DNA of 64,000 bases from Blastopirellula retiformator. GTDB taxonomy: Bacteria; Planctomycetota; Planctomycetia; Pirellulales; Pirellulaceae. Shown here one piece after another: positions 16,481-25,367 of the stretch. Under the pieces are notes generated by a model. That model saw only the letters and a program-made list of their open reading frames with translations. It made no database searches and was not told where the DNA came from. A program made the position numbers and the translations under genes. The first letter of the stretch is position 1. Each line of letters opens with the position of its first letter. Location: positions 980,082 through 1,044,081 of the forward strand of contig NZ_SJPF01000001.1 of the NCBI RefSeq assembly GCF_007859755.1, in the 5' to 3' direction.

Positions 16481-18313
16481 TCACGCCGCCGGAATCCGGC
16501 CTTCCAGATAAACCAACAGCAATGCGATATCGGCCGGGGTGATGCCGCTGATTCGCTCGGCCTGGGCCAACGTCCCCGGGCGGTGTTTGGCCAGCTTCTC
16601 GCGGGCTTCGGCTCGCATCTGCGAGAGGCCCGCATAGTCGAACGAATCGGGGATCCGCTTGTCGGCTAATCGCCGTTGTCGGGCGACTTCGGTCTGTTGG
16701 CGAACGACGTAGCCGGCGTATTTGATGTCGTACGAGACCTGCTCGGCAACTTCTCGGCTGAACGGCGCCAGTTGCGGCTCGGCGGCCACCATCATTTCCC
16801 AGGTCGCTTCAGGCCGTTTCAGATACTTATCGAGCGGGGTCCCATCCAGGCGTCCCTTTTGCAGCCGCTGAAGCGCCGCCGCGATATCGGCCTCTTTTTG
16901 CTGCAGACGTTGCCACCGCTGCTCGCTGATCAGGCCGCACTCCTGCGCATGCGGCGTCAGGCGGCGATCGGCGTTGTCTTGCCGCAGCATCAAGCGGAAC
17001 TCGGCCCGGCTGGTGAACATCCGATATGGTTCGTCGACGCCGCAGGTCACCAAGTCGTCAATCAAGACGCCAATGTAGGCCTGATCGCGCGACAGGATCA
17101 GCGGCGGTTTGCCAGCGGCGGCTAATCCAGCGTTGGCGCCGGCAATCAAACCTTGCGCAGCCGCTTCTTCATAACCGGTCGTGCCGTTGATCTGCCCGGC
17201 GAAGTAGAGTCCGTCAACATCCTTCGTTTCCAGCGTCGGCCGCAGTTGGTCTGGCGAGCAATAGTCGTACTCAACCGCGTAGCCGTACCGCATGATCTCC
17301 GCCTTCTCGAGTCCGGGGATCAATTTCAGCATTCCGTCCTGCACATCGCGCGGCAGACTGGTGGAGATGCCGTTGACGTAGACTTCGCGGGTACGGCGAC
17401 CTTCCGGCTCCAAGAACAGCTGATGCTGCGTCTTGTCGGCGAAGCGGACCACCTTGTCTTCGATCGACGGGCAATAGCGCGGCCCGCTTCCCTGGATCTG
17501 GCCCGAGTACATCGGCGCCCGCGACAGATTGGCCCGGATCAGATCGTGGACCGCTTCATTGGTGTACGTGATGTGACACGGCATCTGCTCCAGTTGCAGA
17601 CTCTCGGTCACATACGAGAAGGGCTGCGGATCGTCGTCGCCAGGCTGCAGCGTGGTCGACGCATAATCGATCGTATTGGAGTTCAGGCGAGCTGGCGTGC
17701 CGGTCTTGAATCGTTCGACCCGAAAGTTGAGTCGCCGCAGCGCTTGGCTGATACCGCTCGAAGTTCCTTCGCCGCCGCGGCCGCCGGGCGTCTTCGCTTC
17801 GCCGGTATGCATGATCGCTGATAAAAACGTGCCGGTCGTCAGCACGACGCGGGCCGCCTTGTAGATAACCCCACCATGCACCGACACGCCGGTCACGCGC
17901 TGGCGTTCGTCGACTTCTTCGGTCAGCAGATCCGAGACGATCTCTTGCCGCAGCGAGAGATTGGGCTGATCCTCGACCAGCATTTTGACCAGATTTTGGT
18001 ACGCCTTTTTGTCGGCTTGAGCGCGGGGGCCGTGCATCGCCGGACCTTTGCGGCGATTGAGGAGCCGAAACTGGATGCCGGTTTCGTCGATCGCCTGGCC
18101 CATGACTCCGCCAAGTGCGTCGACTTCGCGCACGATTTGTCCCTTGGCGACGCCGCCGATCGCCGGATTGCAGCTCATCTGGGCGACGGTATCGAGGTTG
18201 GTCGTCAGCAGGGCCGTCTTGGCGCCAAGTCGCGCAGCGGCAAGCGCCGCTTCGGTTCCGGCATGTCCGGCGCCGATGATCAGTACGTCATAGTGATAGA
18301 TGATTTCGGACAT
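16481..18313 (-). CDS. mnmG: tRNA uridine-5-carboxymethylaminomethyl enzyme MnmG (GidA)
   Basis: A full-length (about 610-residue) FAD-dependent enzyme. With MnmE it installs the cmnm5 group on U34 of certain tRNAs. The Rossmann dinucleotide motif is [20 protein letters not shown]. Family signatures [15 protein letters not shown] and FKTGTPARL are present, as are the conserved Cys region [13 protein letters not shown] and the C-terminal helical domain. The ATG at 18313 is taken as the start; an in-frame GTG at 18319 adds two residues. Neither has a strong Shine-Dalgarno. The gene stands alone here; mnmE and rsmG are not in the window. Confidence 0.96.
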   Translation of the reverse strand: MSEIIYHYDVLIIGAGHAGTEAALAAARLGAKTALLTTNLDTVAQMSCNPAIGGVAKGQIVREVDALGGVMGQAIDETGIQFRLLNRRKGPAMHGPRAQADKKAYQNLVKMLVEDQPNLSLRQEIVSDLLTEEVDERQRVTGVSVHGGVIYKAARVVLTTGTFLSAIMHTGEAKTPGGRGGEGTSSGISQALRRLNFRVERFKTGTPARLNSNTIDYASTTLQPGDDDPQPFSYVTESLQLEQMPCHITYTNEAVHDLIRANLSRAPMYSGQIQGSGPRYCPSIEDKVVRFADKTQHQLFLEPEGRRTREVYVNGISTSLPRDVQDGMLKLIPGLEKAEIMRYGYAVEYDYCSPDQLRPTLETKDVDGLYFAGQINGTTGYEEAAAQGLIAGANAGLAAAGKPPLILSRDQAYIGVLIDDLVTCGVDEPYRMFTSRAEFRLMLRQDNADRRLTPHAQECGLISEQRWQRLQQKEADIAAALQRLQKGRLDGTPLDKYLKRPEATWEMMVAAEPQLAPFSREVAEQVSYDIKYAGYVVRQQTEVARQRRLADKRIPDSFDYAGLSQMRAEAREKLAKHRPGTLAQAERISGITPADIALLLVYLEGRIPAA

Positions 18314-18416
18314 CGTCACTCAGTTTACGATAGGTCGCGGTCGCGAAACCGGTTATTTTAGCTAGAGCGGGGCGGTCGTGACAGGTTCGGCTTGTCGCAG
18401 CGCCCCGGTCAAGACT

Positions 18417-18506
18417 GCGAAAAGCGGGGTCTGGTCTCTTTTTCGCGAAGTTGTTTAGCAATCGGCGATTACTCGCCTGCGAAAAAGCGACCTGACCCTT
18501 TTTCGC
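18417..18506. repeat. Pair of inverted palindromic units GCGAAAAAG...CTTTTTCGC
   Basis: Two ~29-base imperfect palindromes lie 32 bases apart. Unit 1 (18417-18446) contains GGGTCTGGTCTCTTTTTCGC. Unit 2 (18479-18506), read in reverse, contains GGGTCAGGTCGCTTTTTCGC. They are therefore copies of one sequence in opposite orientation, and each can also fold on itself. They lie between the divergent mnmG and nucleosidase-like genes. Confidence 0.6.
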
Positions 18507-18524
18507 CTAACGAATGAGATTTAC

Positions 18525-19370
18525 ATGCTGTTGCGTTGGTTGGTCGGCAATTGGATTCAAAACCAGGGACGTGATCTCGTTCAACAGCAACTGGCGGGCC
18601 GCGTTGCCGGAGAAGGGGAGCCGGTCGAGGCGCCGGAGACGATCGAGGTCGCCTGTTTCTTCGCCTTGGGGATCGAATCAGGCGGGCTGTACGACATGCT
18701 GGAGTCGCCGCAAACGATCAAACACGACGGATTTGTCGAACACCTGGGCCTGCTCGATGGGCGGCTGATCTCGCTGGTCGAAACGGGCGTTGGCAGCAAA
18801 AAGGCCCGGAAAACGACCGAGCAATACATTGAGCTTCGCCAGCCACAGTGGATCGTCTCGTCTGGATTCGTCGGCGGTTTGGCCGAGCCCGTCAAAAAGG
18901 GGCATGTGGTCATGGCCAGCTCGGTCGTTCGGGCCGAGCGGGAAGAGTTGGCGATTCCCCTTTCGATGTCGCCGGAGCAAGCCCACGCTCAGCCAGGGCT
19001 GCACGTGGGCCGCCTGTTGACGGTCGATAAGATCGTCCGCACGCCACAGCAAAAGCGGCAACTGGGCGAAGCCAACGGAGCGATCGCAGTCGATATGGAG
19101 ACCTACGCGACGGCCGATGCGTGCGCCGCGGGGAAGACTCGGTTCCTTTCGGTTCGCGTTATTACCGACGCCGTCGACGACGAGTTGCCGAAAAACCTGG
19201 AGCGATTGGTCGAACAGACCAGCACCGCCAAGATGATCGGCGCCGCAGCGGCTGCGTTCATCAATCGTCCTTCCAGCGTGCAGGACATGTGGCGACTGCG
19301 CGAGACCGCAATGAAAGCGAGCGATCGCCTGGCACGGTTCCTTCAGGGGGTTGTTCCGCAGCTGGGGTAG
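18525..19370 (+). CDS. MTA/SAH nucleosidase-like phosphorylase
   Basis: A 281-residue enzyme of the PNP/UDP-phosphorylase superfamily. Family features are ACFFALGIESGGL near the start, LVETGVGSKKA, SSGFVGGLAEPVKKG, and the substrate-binding AVDMETYATADAC, where Met-Glu is the ribose-binding pair. VRVITDAVDDELP follows. By family this cleaves or phosphorolyses a nucleoside such as methylthioadenosine or S-adenosylhomocysteine. A hopanoid-pathway HpnG-type role is another possibility, but no hopanoid genes are nearby. No signal peptide is seen. Upstream are inverted palindromes; the TPR gene follows 62 bases downstream and may be co-transcribed. Confidence 0.72.
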   Translation: MLLRWLVGNWIQNQGRDLVQQQLAGRVAGEGEPVEAPETIEVACFFALGIESGGLYDMLESPQTIKHDGFVEHLGLLDGRLISLVETGVGSKKARKTTEQYIELRQPQWIVSSGFVGGLAEPVKKGHVVMASSVVRAEREELAIPLSMSPEQAHAQPGLHVGRLLTVDKIVRTPQQKRQLGEANGAIAVDMETYATADACAAGKTRFLSVRVITDAVDDELPKNLERLVEQTSTAKMIGAAAAAFINRPSSVQDMWRLRETAMKASDRLARFLQGVVPQLG

Positions 19371-19432
19371 GGTGGTGTAAGTAATATTTGCTCTCGTATC
19401 GATAGATTGCTACATTCGAGAGGTTACCTATC

Positions 19433-20431
19433 ATGCGCGGAAACAATTCGATGGATGCTCAGCAAGCGGTCAACACTGGACTTGCTCTATTGGAGCAAGG
19501 AAAACGTAATGAAGCGCTCGAACAATTCGAGCATGCGATTGGGCTAGAGCCCAAACATGGTCAGGCCTGGTTCGTCAAAGGTTGCGTGATGGGCGATTTA
19601 GGCCGCACGCGGGACGCGGCCGAATGTTATCTCCAATCGCTGCAGTACGCTCCGGCCTATGCGGCGTTGATTCTATTCAATCTCGGTAACTGTCTGCGCG
19701 ATCTGGGCGAAGGCGAGCGGGCCCTGGAGTGCTTCCAGTCGGTCACCGAAATGGAGCCGGAGAACTCGGACGCTTGGATCAACCAAGGGGTCGTGCTCGA
19801 CAACCTCGGCCAGCCCGAAGAGGCGATCGCCTGTTACGACACGGCGCTGCGTTTGGCGCCCGACGACTTCGACGCTTGGGCGAACCGCGGCAACAGCCTG
19901 CGTGCGTTGCGCGAGTACGACGAAGCGATCGAGTGTTACGAGAAGGCGCTGGAGCTGAATCCCAACAGCCGCGCCGCGTTGGCGGGGCGGGGGATCTGCG
20001 TCTCGGAACTAGGCGATCCCGAGAATGGCTTGCGGTTGCTCGATCAGTGTCAAAGCGATCCTCCCTTTCCGCCGCTGTTGATCGAACGAGCGACGATCTT
20101 GTCGCAATTGCAGCGCTACGATGAAGCGATTGAAGACATCGATCGCGCGGTGCGACTTGGGGCCAACTTCCCGGAAGCGTGGGCCAATCGGGGCGAATGC
20201 CTGGTTCGGCTCGGTCAGTTTCCCGAAGCGGTCGCGTCGTTTGAAACGGCGCTGGCTCGCAACTCTCGGTTCGTCCCGGCCATCTATGGCAAGGCCCGGG
20301 CGCTTTGTCTGTGCCAGCAAATGGACGCCGCTCGCGAAACGCTGGAGATGTACTTCACGCTGGCCGACGAAGACGACCGCCGCTGGGAAGCGGCCCAGCA
20401 GCTGCGCGAGTTTTGTTTGGATGGAGAGTAG
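19433..20431 (+). CDS. Tetratricopeptide-repeat protein
   Basis: A 332-residue soluble protein made almost entirely of TPR units. About eight 34-residue repeats with the W-G-Y-A-P pattern are seen, for example EEAIACYDTALRLAPDDFDA, WANRGNSLRALREYDEAIEC and YEKALELNPNSRAAL. There is no signal peptide and no catalytic domain. TPR proteins mediate protein-protein contacts; the partner is unknown. The ATG at 19433 and an ATG at 19451 (MDAQQAVNTG) are both possible; the second removes six residues before the first helix. It is probably co-transcribed with the nucleosidase-like gene. Confidence 0.85.
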   Translation: MRGNNSMDAQQAVNTGLALLEQGKRNEALEQFEHAIGLEPKHGQAWFVKGCVMGDLGRTRDAAECYLQSLQYAPAYAALILFNLGNCLRDLGEGERALECFQSVTEMEPENSDAWINQGVVLDNLGQPEEAIACYDTALRLAPDDFDAWANRGNSLRALREYDEAIECYEKALELNPNSRAALAGRGICVSELGDPENGLRLLDQCQSDPPFPPLLIERATILSQLQRYDEAIEDIDRAVRLGANFPEAWANRGECLVRLGQFPEAVASFETALARNSRFVPAIYGKARALCLCQQMDAARETLEMYFTLADEDDRRWEAAQQLREFCLDGE

Positions 20432-20442
20432 ACTACGCATCC

Positions 20443-20475
20443 TGGTTAGCCGCGATTGCTTTCGCTATCGCGGCG
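20443..20475 (+). repeat. Short palindromic repeat GGTTAGCCGCGAT family, copy A
   Basis: Reads TGGTTAGCCGCGATTGCTTT followed by CGCTATCGCGGC. GCCGCGAT and ATCGCGGC form a perfect 8-bp stem. It is related to the copy at 11715-11745. It lies directly after the TPR gene and could also end its transcript. Confidence 0.55.
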
Positions 20476-20622
20476 GCGCAGCCGCAGGAGGCATCCAAGC
20501 CCGGTTGGCGTCGAAAGGGGGCTGTCCGTCGTGACGCGGCGAAAACTACGCCGCACTAGTAAGAGGCGCGAAATGATGCCTCTTGCCGACGTTATCGGCC
20601 CTGCGGGGATCGAGGGCGACTT

Positions 20623-21279
20623 CTAAACCAGCCCCGGAATCAACTTCCAGCGAACGCGCTGAGCGAACTCTTGGTACTGTTCGTCCTGCATCAGCAGGCG
20701 TTCTTCAGCCATGATCCGCATCAACCACAACAGGACGCAGGCACAGTAGACCGAAACGTTCCAGTAGCTGGTTTGGTTGATCATGTAGCCGCCGTAGGCG
20801 ACGACGTAGCTGAGGTAGAGCGGGTGACGGACATAGCGATACATGCCGTCGGTTTTGATGCCGCGATTGGCCGCCACGATGCCGATGCTGCGGTTCAGCG
20901 AAGCCATCGCAAAAATCTGCAGCCCGATGCCGGTGCACTGCACGATCTGGCCAAAGAGGGAGTCGTGCGTCTGTCCGGCCGGCATGAACAGGATCACCGC
21001 GTAGGTGCCCATCAAACCGACGGCCCAGTCGTACAGCGACATCGAGACGTTCTTGGGCGGTTTCCGGATCAGGTAGAAGAAGACGTCGGTCGACACCTTC
21101 ACCAAAATCAGGAACGTGCTTAAGCGGTACCAGGTGAAGAACGCTTCTCCCTGGACCCAGGCGAAGCGGAAGAAAAACGCCGCCATCGCAATGTTGGTGC
21201 ACGTTTCCCATACCTGACGCTTGAAGTTGGGCAGATCGATCTCGGTCGGTGAGAACGAAGGATTGGCGTTGGCGCTCAC
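20623..21279 (-). CDS. Membrane methyltransferase-like protein (isoprenylcysteine/PEMT type)
   Basis: A 218-residue polytopic membrane protein. The C-terminal half has the isoprenylcysteine/phospholipid methyltransferase-like pattern: DGMYRYVRHPLYLSYVV, then RIMAEERLLMQDEQYQEFAQ. In that family the RHP and EE motifs bind S-adenosylmethionine. Five or so hydrophobic segments precede and surround it. Its ATG overlaps the stop of the upstream membrane-protein gene by 4 nt, so the pair acts as a unit. The likely role is methylation of a lipid or prenylated substrate; the substrate is unknown. Confidence 0.7.
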   Translation of the reverse strand: MSANANPSFSPTEIDLPNFKRQVWETCTNIAMAAFFFRFAWVQGEAFFTWYRLSTFLILVKVSTDVFFYLIRKPPKNVSMSLYDWAVGLMGTYAVILFMPAGQTHDSLFGQIVQCTGIGLQIFAMASLNRSIGIVAANRGIKTDGMYRYVRHPLYLSYVVAYGGYMINQTSYWNVSVYCACVLLWLMRIMAEERLLMQDEQYQEFAQRVRWKLIPGLV

Positions 21280-22343
21280 TGGGCGATCTCCATCGTTTCT
21301 TGAATTTTCTTTTTACGGGCTTTCCAGATCAGCCCGTCGACGACGTAATGGTGGAAGTTAATCGTCTGGTAAACGACGATCGCGATCAGCGGAATCGCCG
21401 CGATGACGCTCATGTTGGTCACCGTGTAAATGGCGCCGTAAGCGACGCTGGTCACGCCCAGACAGACGAGGAAGTAACAGACGATGTTAAACGGGTGCGT
21501 CTGGCTGATCGCCGACAGCAGCATGTGTTTGGGATCTGTACCTGACTTGAACCGATTGGCGTTAAACATCCAGACGATCAGGATGTACTGGGCGTTGTGC
21601 CAGACGTTCAGCACCAGCCAGCCATGATCGATGTTCTCGACCAGCACGTAGCCGACCGTAAAGATCGTCAGATGGGTAAACATGTAGCCGACCAGCGCCA
21701 GCGAAGTCTTCCCTTCCCGCCACATCAGCGCTTGACGAACCAACCAGACTGCGGTCACGCTGCCGGCGAGCACCCCTGCGGCGACGACGACCCAATAGGG
21801 CGTCGGCAGGTACAGCACTTCCGAGCCAAGGAAGGTCGGCGACGCTTGATAAGAGCGATACAAGATGCCCCACAGCGGAACCAGGTAGAGCGACCAGGTG
21901 GTCAGCTTTTGATCGAGGCCCGGCTGTATGCCGCATTTGCGTTCGTAGAACCGCGTAATGCCGTAGCTTTGCCGCGTGTAATGAAACCATTGCCAATAGA
22001 GATAAATCGTCGCCAACGCCCACAAGCCGAAGGTCAGGCCAATCACGGCGGTCACAGCCAAGACGATCCAGGGCAACACGGTCAGCAGTTTGCGATGCTC
22101 TTGGGCGCTGTCTGAGTCGAAAGCGAGTCGCGTGAAAGTGGCGACGACGTGGTGATAGCCAAGGAACCACAAGTCGAGAACCAGCACGATCGGAAACCAT
22201 TCGGGCCGAACGGTAACAATCGCGCCCGACGCCAGCGCAAGAATAGCGACGCCAAAGATCAGCGTCATATCAAACTGGGCGTTGCGCAGCCAACCGTAGC
22301 GTACGTCGGCTACGGCGCTGTCGGATACGGCGGCGGTACTCAT
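21276..22343 (-). CDS. Polytopic membrane protein of unknown family
   Basis: A 355-residue integral membrane protein with about nine or ten hydrophobic segments and a short polar N-terminus. Histidine-rich spots inside membrane segments stand out: LGYHHVVATFTRL near residue 65, YWQWFHYTRQSYG near 140, and INFHHYVVDGLIW near the end. Paired His in membrane helices can bind metal or haem, as in desaturase-like enzymes, so a redox or metal-dependent lipid enzyme is conceivable. I do not recognise the family. It overlaps the methyltransferase-like gene (ATGA), suggesting the two act on the same substrate. Confidence 0.7.
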   Translation of the reverse strand: MSTAAVSDSAVADVRYGWLRNAQFDMTLIFGVAILALASGAIVTVRPEWFPIVLVLDLWFLGYHHVVATFTRLAFDSDSAQEHRKLLTVLPWIVLAVTAVIGLTFGLWALATIYLYWQWFHYTRQSYGITRFYERKCGIQPGLDQKLTTWSLYLVPLWGILYRSYQASPTFLGSEVLYLPTPYWVVVAAGVLAGSVTAVWLVRQALMWREGKTSLALVGYMFTHLTIFTVGYVLVENIDHGWLVLNVWHNAQYILIVWMFNANRFKSGTDPKHMLLSAISQTHPFNIVCYFLVCLGVTSVAYGAIYTVTNMSVIAAIPLIAIVVYQTINFHHYVVDGLIWKARKKKIQETMEIAQ

Positions 22344-22572
22344 AATGATTTGTTCTATTTTGGGGGGAGCTGGTTTGAGAAAAACTTAGGTTGCCGTTGC
22401 CTGGGGGGGAAAGAAAAACAAGCGGCGAGCCCTTAATTTCACTGACCATTTACGGGCTCCGCGCAGGGGGAGATCGGATTGTGACGAACGTAGCGATTAC
22501 GGCGTTCGTCCCATAAGTGAGTCCGATTGGGTAATGGGGAGAAAACGCGCTTCGGATCAACGCAAGAAATAA

Positions 22573-22600
22573 AAAACGCCCGATCGATGCCGGGCGTTTT
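22573..22600 (-). terminator. Intrinsic terminator of the amtB-glnB operon
   Basis: Perfect 10-bp stem AAAACGCCCG / CGGGCGTTTT with an 8-nt loop, followed on the minus strand by TTTTTTATTTC. It lies about 40 bases after the glnB stop. Confidence 0.88.
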
Positions 22601-22639
22601 GAATTCGCGTGTGCGTCAGCAGTGGGTCTGGTCGCCCCT

Positions 22640-22978
22640 TCAAACCGCGTCTTCTCCCATTTCGCCGGTGCGAATGCGGATCGCTTGTTTGACGTCGTAG
22701 ATGAAGAGCTTGCCGTCGCCGATCTGGCCGGTCTGGGCCGACTTCAAGATCGTGTCGATCACCAGCTGCAGGTTGCCGTCGCTGCAAATGATCTCGATCT
22801 TGTGTTTGGGGACGAAATCAACCGAGTACTCGGCGCCACGGTAGTTCTCGGTGTGACCCTTTTGGCGGCCATAGCCTTGCACTTCGCTGACCGTCATGCC
22901 GTGCACGCCCATCTCGTTCAAGGCGCCTTTGACGTCTTCCAGCTTGTGGTGCCGAATAATCGCTTCCACTTTTTTCAT
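22640..22978 (-). CDS. glnB: PII nitrogen-regulatory protein
   Basis: A 112-residue PII signalling protein, exactly family length when started at 22978, where GGAGATGG lies upstream. It has the T-loop YRGAEYSVDFVPKHKIE with the conserved Tyr51, the B-loop TGQIGDGKLFIYDV and the C-loop IRTGEMGEDA. PII trimers sense ATP/ADP and 2-oxoglutarate. The protein paired with an ammonium transporter (GlnK role) blocks the channel when nitrogen is plentiful. The gene follows amtB by about 80 bases, so the GlnK-like role is likely. Uridylylation of Tyr51 is possible, but no glnD is in the window. Confidence 0.95.
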   Translation of the reverse strand: MKKVEAIIRHHKLEDVKGALNEMGVHGMTVSEVQGYGRQKGHTENYRGAEYSVDFVPKHKIEIICSDGNLQLVIDTILKSAQTGQIGDGKLFIYDVKQAIRIRTGEMGEDAV

Positions 22979-23057
22979 ATCGAAACCATCTCCCTGCAAC
23001 CGGGCGCCCGGCACAAACGTCCGCCGGGCGCGTCACTCACTAGTCTAAAAAGAGGAG

Positions 23058-24503
23058 CTAATTGAAGATATATCCCTCTTCGCCATGTTCGGCCAAGTCG
23101 AGGCCCCGAATTTCGCTTTCTTGGGGAACCCGCAGGCCAATCAGGAAATCGATCGCCTTCAGCAAAATTAAGGTGATGACGACCGAATAGAGGATCGTGA
23201 TCCCTACGGCGACGATTTGCCCAATCAGAAGCGAAATTCCGCCCCCTTCGTACAAGCCGATCGGCTCTCCTTCCGCTTCGCCAAAAACGTGCCGCGTGGC
23301 GAAGACCCCGGTCAAAATTGCGCCCAAGGTTCCGCCAATTCCATGCACGCCGAACGCGTCAAGCGAGTCGTCATACCGCAATTGGTGCTTCAGGCGGATC
23401 ACCGCCCAATAGCAAACGGCGCCGGCGATCGCTCCCATCAAGAGGGCGGGCATTGGCAGCACAAAGCCGGCCGCCGGCGTAATGCAGACCAATCCGGCCA
23501 CCGCGCCCGAAGCGCAGCCCAGCACGCTCGGTTTGCCATGGCCGATCCATTCCATTGCAGCCCACGCGACCGCCCCGGCCGCAGCCGAGAAGTGCGTCAC
23601 CGCAAAAGCGTTGGCGGCCAGGCCATTGGCCGAGAGGGCGCTGCCGGCGTTAAACCCGAACCAGCCAAACCATAGCAGTCCCGCGCCAAGCGTCGTGTAG
23701 GTCAAGTTGTGGGGACGCATATCGTCGTTGCCAAAGCCCAGGCGATTGCCAATCAGTAACGCGCACATCAAGGCCGAGATGCCAGAGCTGATGTGGACGA
23801 CCGTCCCGCCGGCGAAGTCGAGAGCCCCGCCGGCGATCGAAGCGTCGCCGCCGTAGAACAAGATTCCGCCGTCCCAAACCCAGTGGCAGAGCGGGCAATA
23901 GACGAACGTCCCCCACAGCACTGAGAAGAGGGCCATGCTCGAGAACTTCATCCGTTCGGCAAAGGCGCCGCAGATCAGCGCCGGCGTGATGATGAAGAAC
24001 ATCCCCTGAAACAGCATGTGCGTGTAGCGAGGGATCGTCCCTTCCAGCGGCGTGATGATTTCGCCGGCGTTGGCGTCGTAGTGCGACTGCACATTGTTCA
24101 TAAACAAATAGTCCATGTTTCCCAGATAGGGATCCGAGCCGCCGAACGAGAGAGAATAACCCCACAGCGCCCAAACGACCGTCATCAGCCCCATCAGAAA
24201 CAAGCACTGCATCATGACGCTCAGCACGTTCTTGCGGCGAACCAAGCCGCTGTAGAACATCGCCAGTCCCGGAGCGGTCATCAGCAACACCAGGGCGCTG
24301 CTCATCAGCATCCAGGCGTTGTCGCCGGTATCGAGGCCTTCACCAGCCGATGCGTCTTGTTCGATCATCTCCGCCACGTCGGGCGAGCCGACCGGCAGAT
24401 CATCCGGTACCTGGGGCCCGTCTTGAGCCAGCGTCAGAGTCACGGTGGAGACTAATAGGAGTAGCGCGCATAGGCTGAGCGCTCTGCGAACAAACGTGCG
24501 CAT
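23058..24503 (-). CDS. amtB: Ammonium transporter
   Basis: A 481-residue Amt/Mep/Rh channel. The ATG at 24503 (with GAGGT upstream) gives a cleavable-looking signal peptide (MRTFVRRALSLCALLLLVST to LTLAQ). An acidic periplasmic stretch and 11 membrane segments follow. Signature regions are DNAWMLMSSALVLLMTAPGL, FSVLWGTFVYCPLCHWVW, FDFAGGTVVHISSGISAL-like DFAGGTVVH, and DSLDAFGVHGIGGTLGAILT, which carry the twin-His pore residues. It conducts ammonium/ammonia for assimilation. glnB lies directly downstream, giving the classic amtB-glnK regulatory pair. I found no convincing sigma-54 promoter upstream. Confidence 0.95.
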   Translation of the reverse strand: MRTFVRRALSLCALLLLVSTVTLTLAQDGPQVPDDLPVGSPDVAEMIEQDASAGEGLDTGDNAWMLMSSALVLLMTAPGLAMFYSGLVRRKNVLSVMMQCLFLMGLMTVVWALWGYSLSFGGSDPYLGNMDYLFMNNVQSHYDANAGEIITPLEGTIPRYTHMLFQGMFFIITPALICGAFAERMKFSSMALFSVLWGTFVYCPLCHWVWDGGILFYGGDASIAGGALDFAGGTVVHISSGISALMCALLIGNRLGFGNDDMRPHNLTYTTLGAGLLWFGWFGFNAGSALSANGLAANAFAVTHFSAAAGAVAWAAMEWIGHGKPSVLGCASGAVAGLVCITPAAGFVLPMPALLMGAIAGAVCYWAVIRLKHQLRYDDSLDAFGVHGIGGTLGAILTGVFATRHVFGEAEGEPIGLYEGGGISLLIGQIVAVGITILYSVVITLILLKAIDFLIGLRVPQESEIRGLDLAEHGEEGYIFN

Positions 24504-24722
24504 CGAAGTACCTCGTTGGATGTGCCTGGGCCAATGGAAGGCCAGTGCGCCGCCTAACGTCCGCCAGGATCGTCTCCCGCACTGATTTCCTCGGTTGTTG
24601 GAATCGTCGCCGGCTGCGTGGCGGCCGTGCCTATGCGTCGGTTCCAACAGGAAGCTACCCAAGCTATTTCTCCCTTGCCGCCGTGTAAAGGGCGGAATTC
24701 GTACAAGCGAGAAATTTTATCC

Positions 24723-25277
24723 TCACTCCGGGGCGGTTCGCCACTCGGTCTCGCTGTGGCCAGACAATAGATTCGACCAGCGAGCCAGCACAAACAGCAG
24801 GTCCCCAAGACGGTTGAGATAGCGGAGCGCCACATGGGCCGGCTCGTCAAGCTGCCCGTCATATAACGCCACGAGGTTTCGCTCGGCCCGGCGACAAACG
24901 GCTCGGGCTTGATGCAGATTGGCGCCCAGAGTCGACCCGCCGGGGAGAATAAAGGCGGTTAGCGGCGTCAGTTGCGACTCGCCCTGGTCGATTGTCTGTT
25001 CCACCCAGGCGACCGAGTCATTGCTCAGGATGGTGGTGCCCGCCGCGGCGGGATTGGGAGAGGCGACTTGCGCGCCCAGTCCGAACAGTTCGTGCTGAAT
25101 CCGCTGGATTGGCTCGGCGATTTCAGGCGCCGCAGCCAGAGAATGCACAACGCCGAGCATTGCATTCAGCTCATCAATGTCGCCGATCGCGATGATTCGG
25201 CGATCGTCTTTGCGAACCCGCGCGCCGCGGTAAAGTCCTGTTTCGCCGTCATCGCCGCTTTTCGTATAAATCTTCAT
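24723..25277 (-). CDS. pduO: Cob(I)alamin adenosyltransferase, PduO type
   Basis: A 184-residue ATP:corrinoid adenosyltransferase that makes adenosylcobalamin. The N-terminal ATP-binding signature YTKSGDDGETGLYRGARVRK is clear. GDIDELNAMLGVVHS, FILPGGSTLGANLHQARAVC and RYLNRLGDLLFVLARW are the other conserved blocks. The length is typical. It is upstream of amtB on the same strand with a 219-base gap, so it is probably separately transcribed. No B12-dependent enzyme or cobalamin riboswitch was recognised nearby. Confidence 0.93.
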   Translation of the reverse strand: MKIYTKSGDDGETGLYRGARVRKDDRRIIAIGDIDELNAMLGVVHSLAAAPEIAEPIQRIQHELFGLGAQVASPNPAAAGTTILSNDSVAWVEQTIDQGESQLTPLTAFILPGGSTLGANLHQARAVCRRAERNLVALYDGQLDEPAHVALRYLNRLGDLLFVLARWSNLLSGHSETEWRTAPE

Positions 25278-25367
25278 GGCATCGAATTCCTGCGGCCTTG
25301 GCTACTATAATGGTGGAGAACGGATTCTTGACCCACGACACGTGACTTGACCCTGCGAGGCTGCACC

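Noticed and set aside
24504-24722. Possible sigma-54 (-24/-12) promoter before amtB
   Set aside because: A CGTGCC half-site occurs near 24630, but the matching GC element is not at the right distance.
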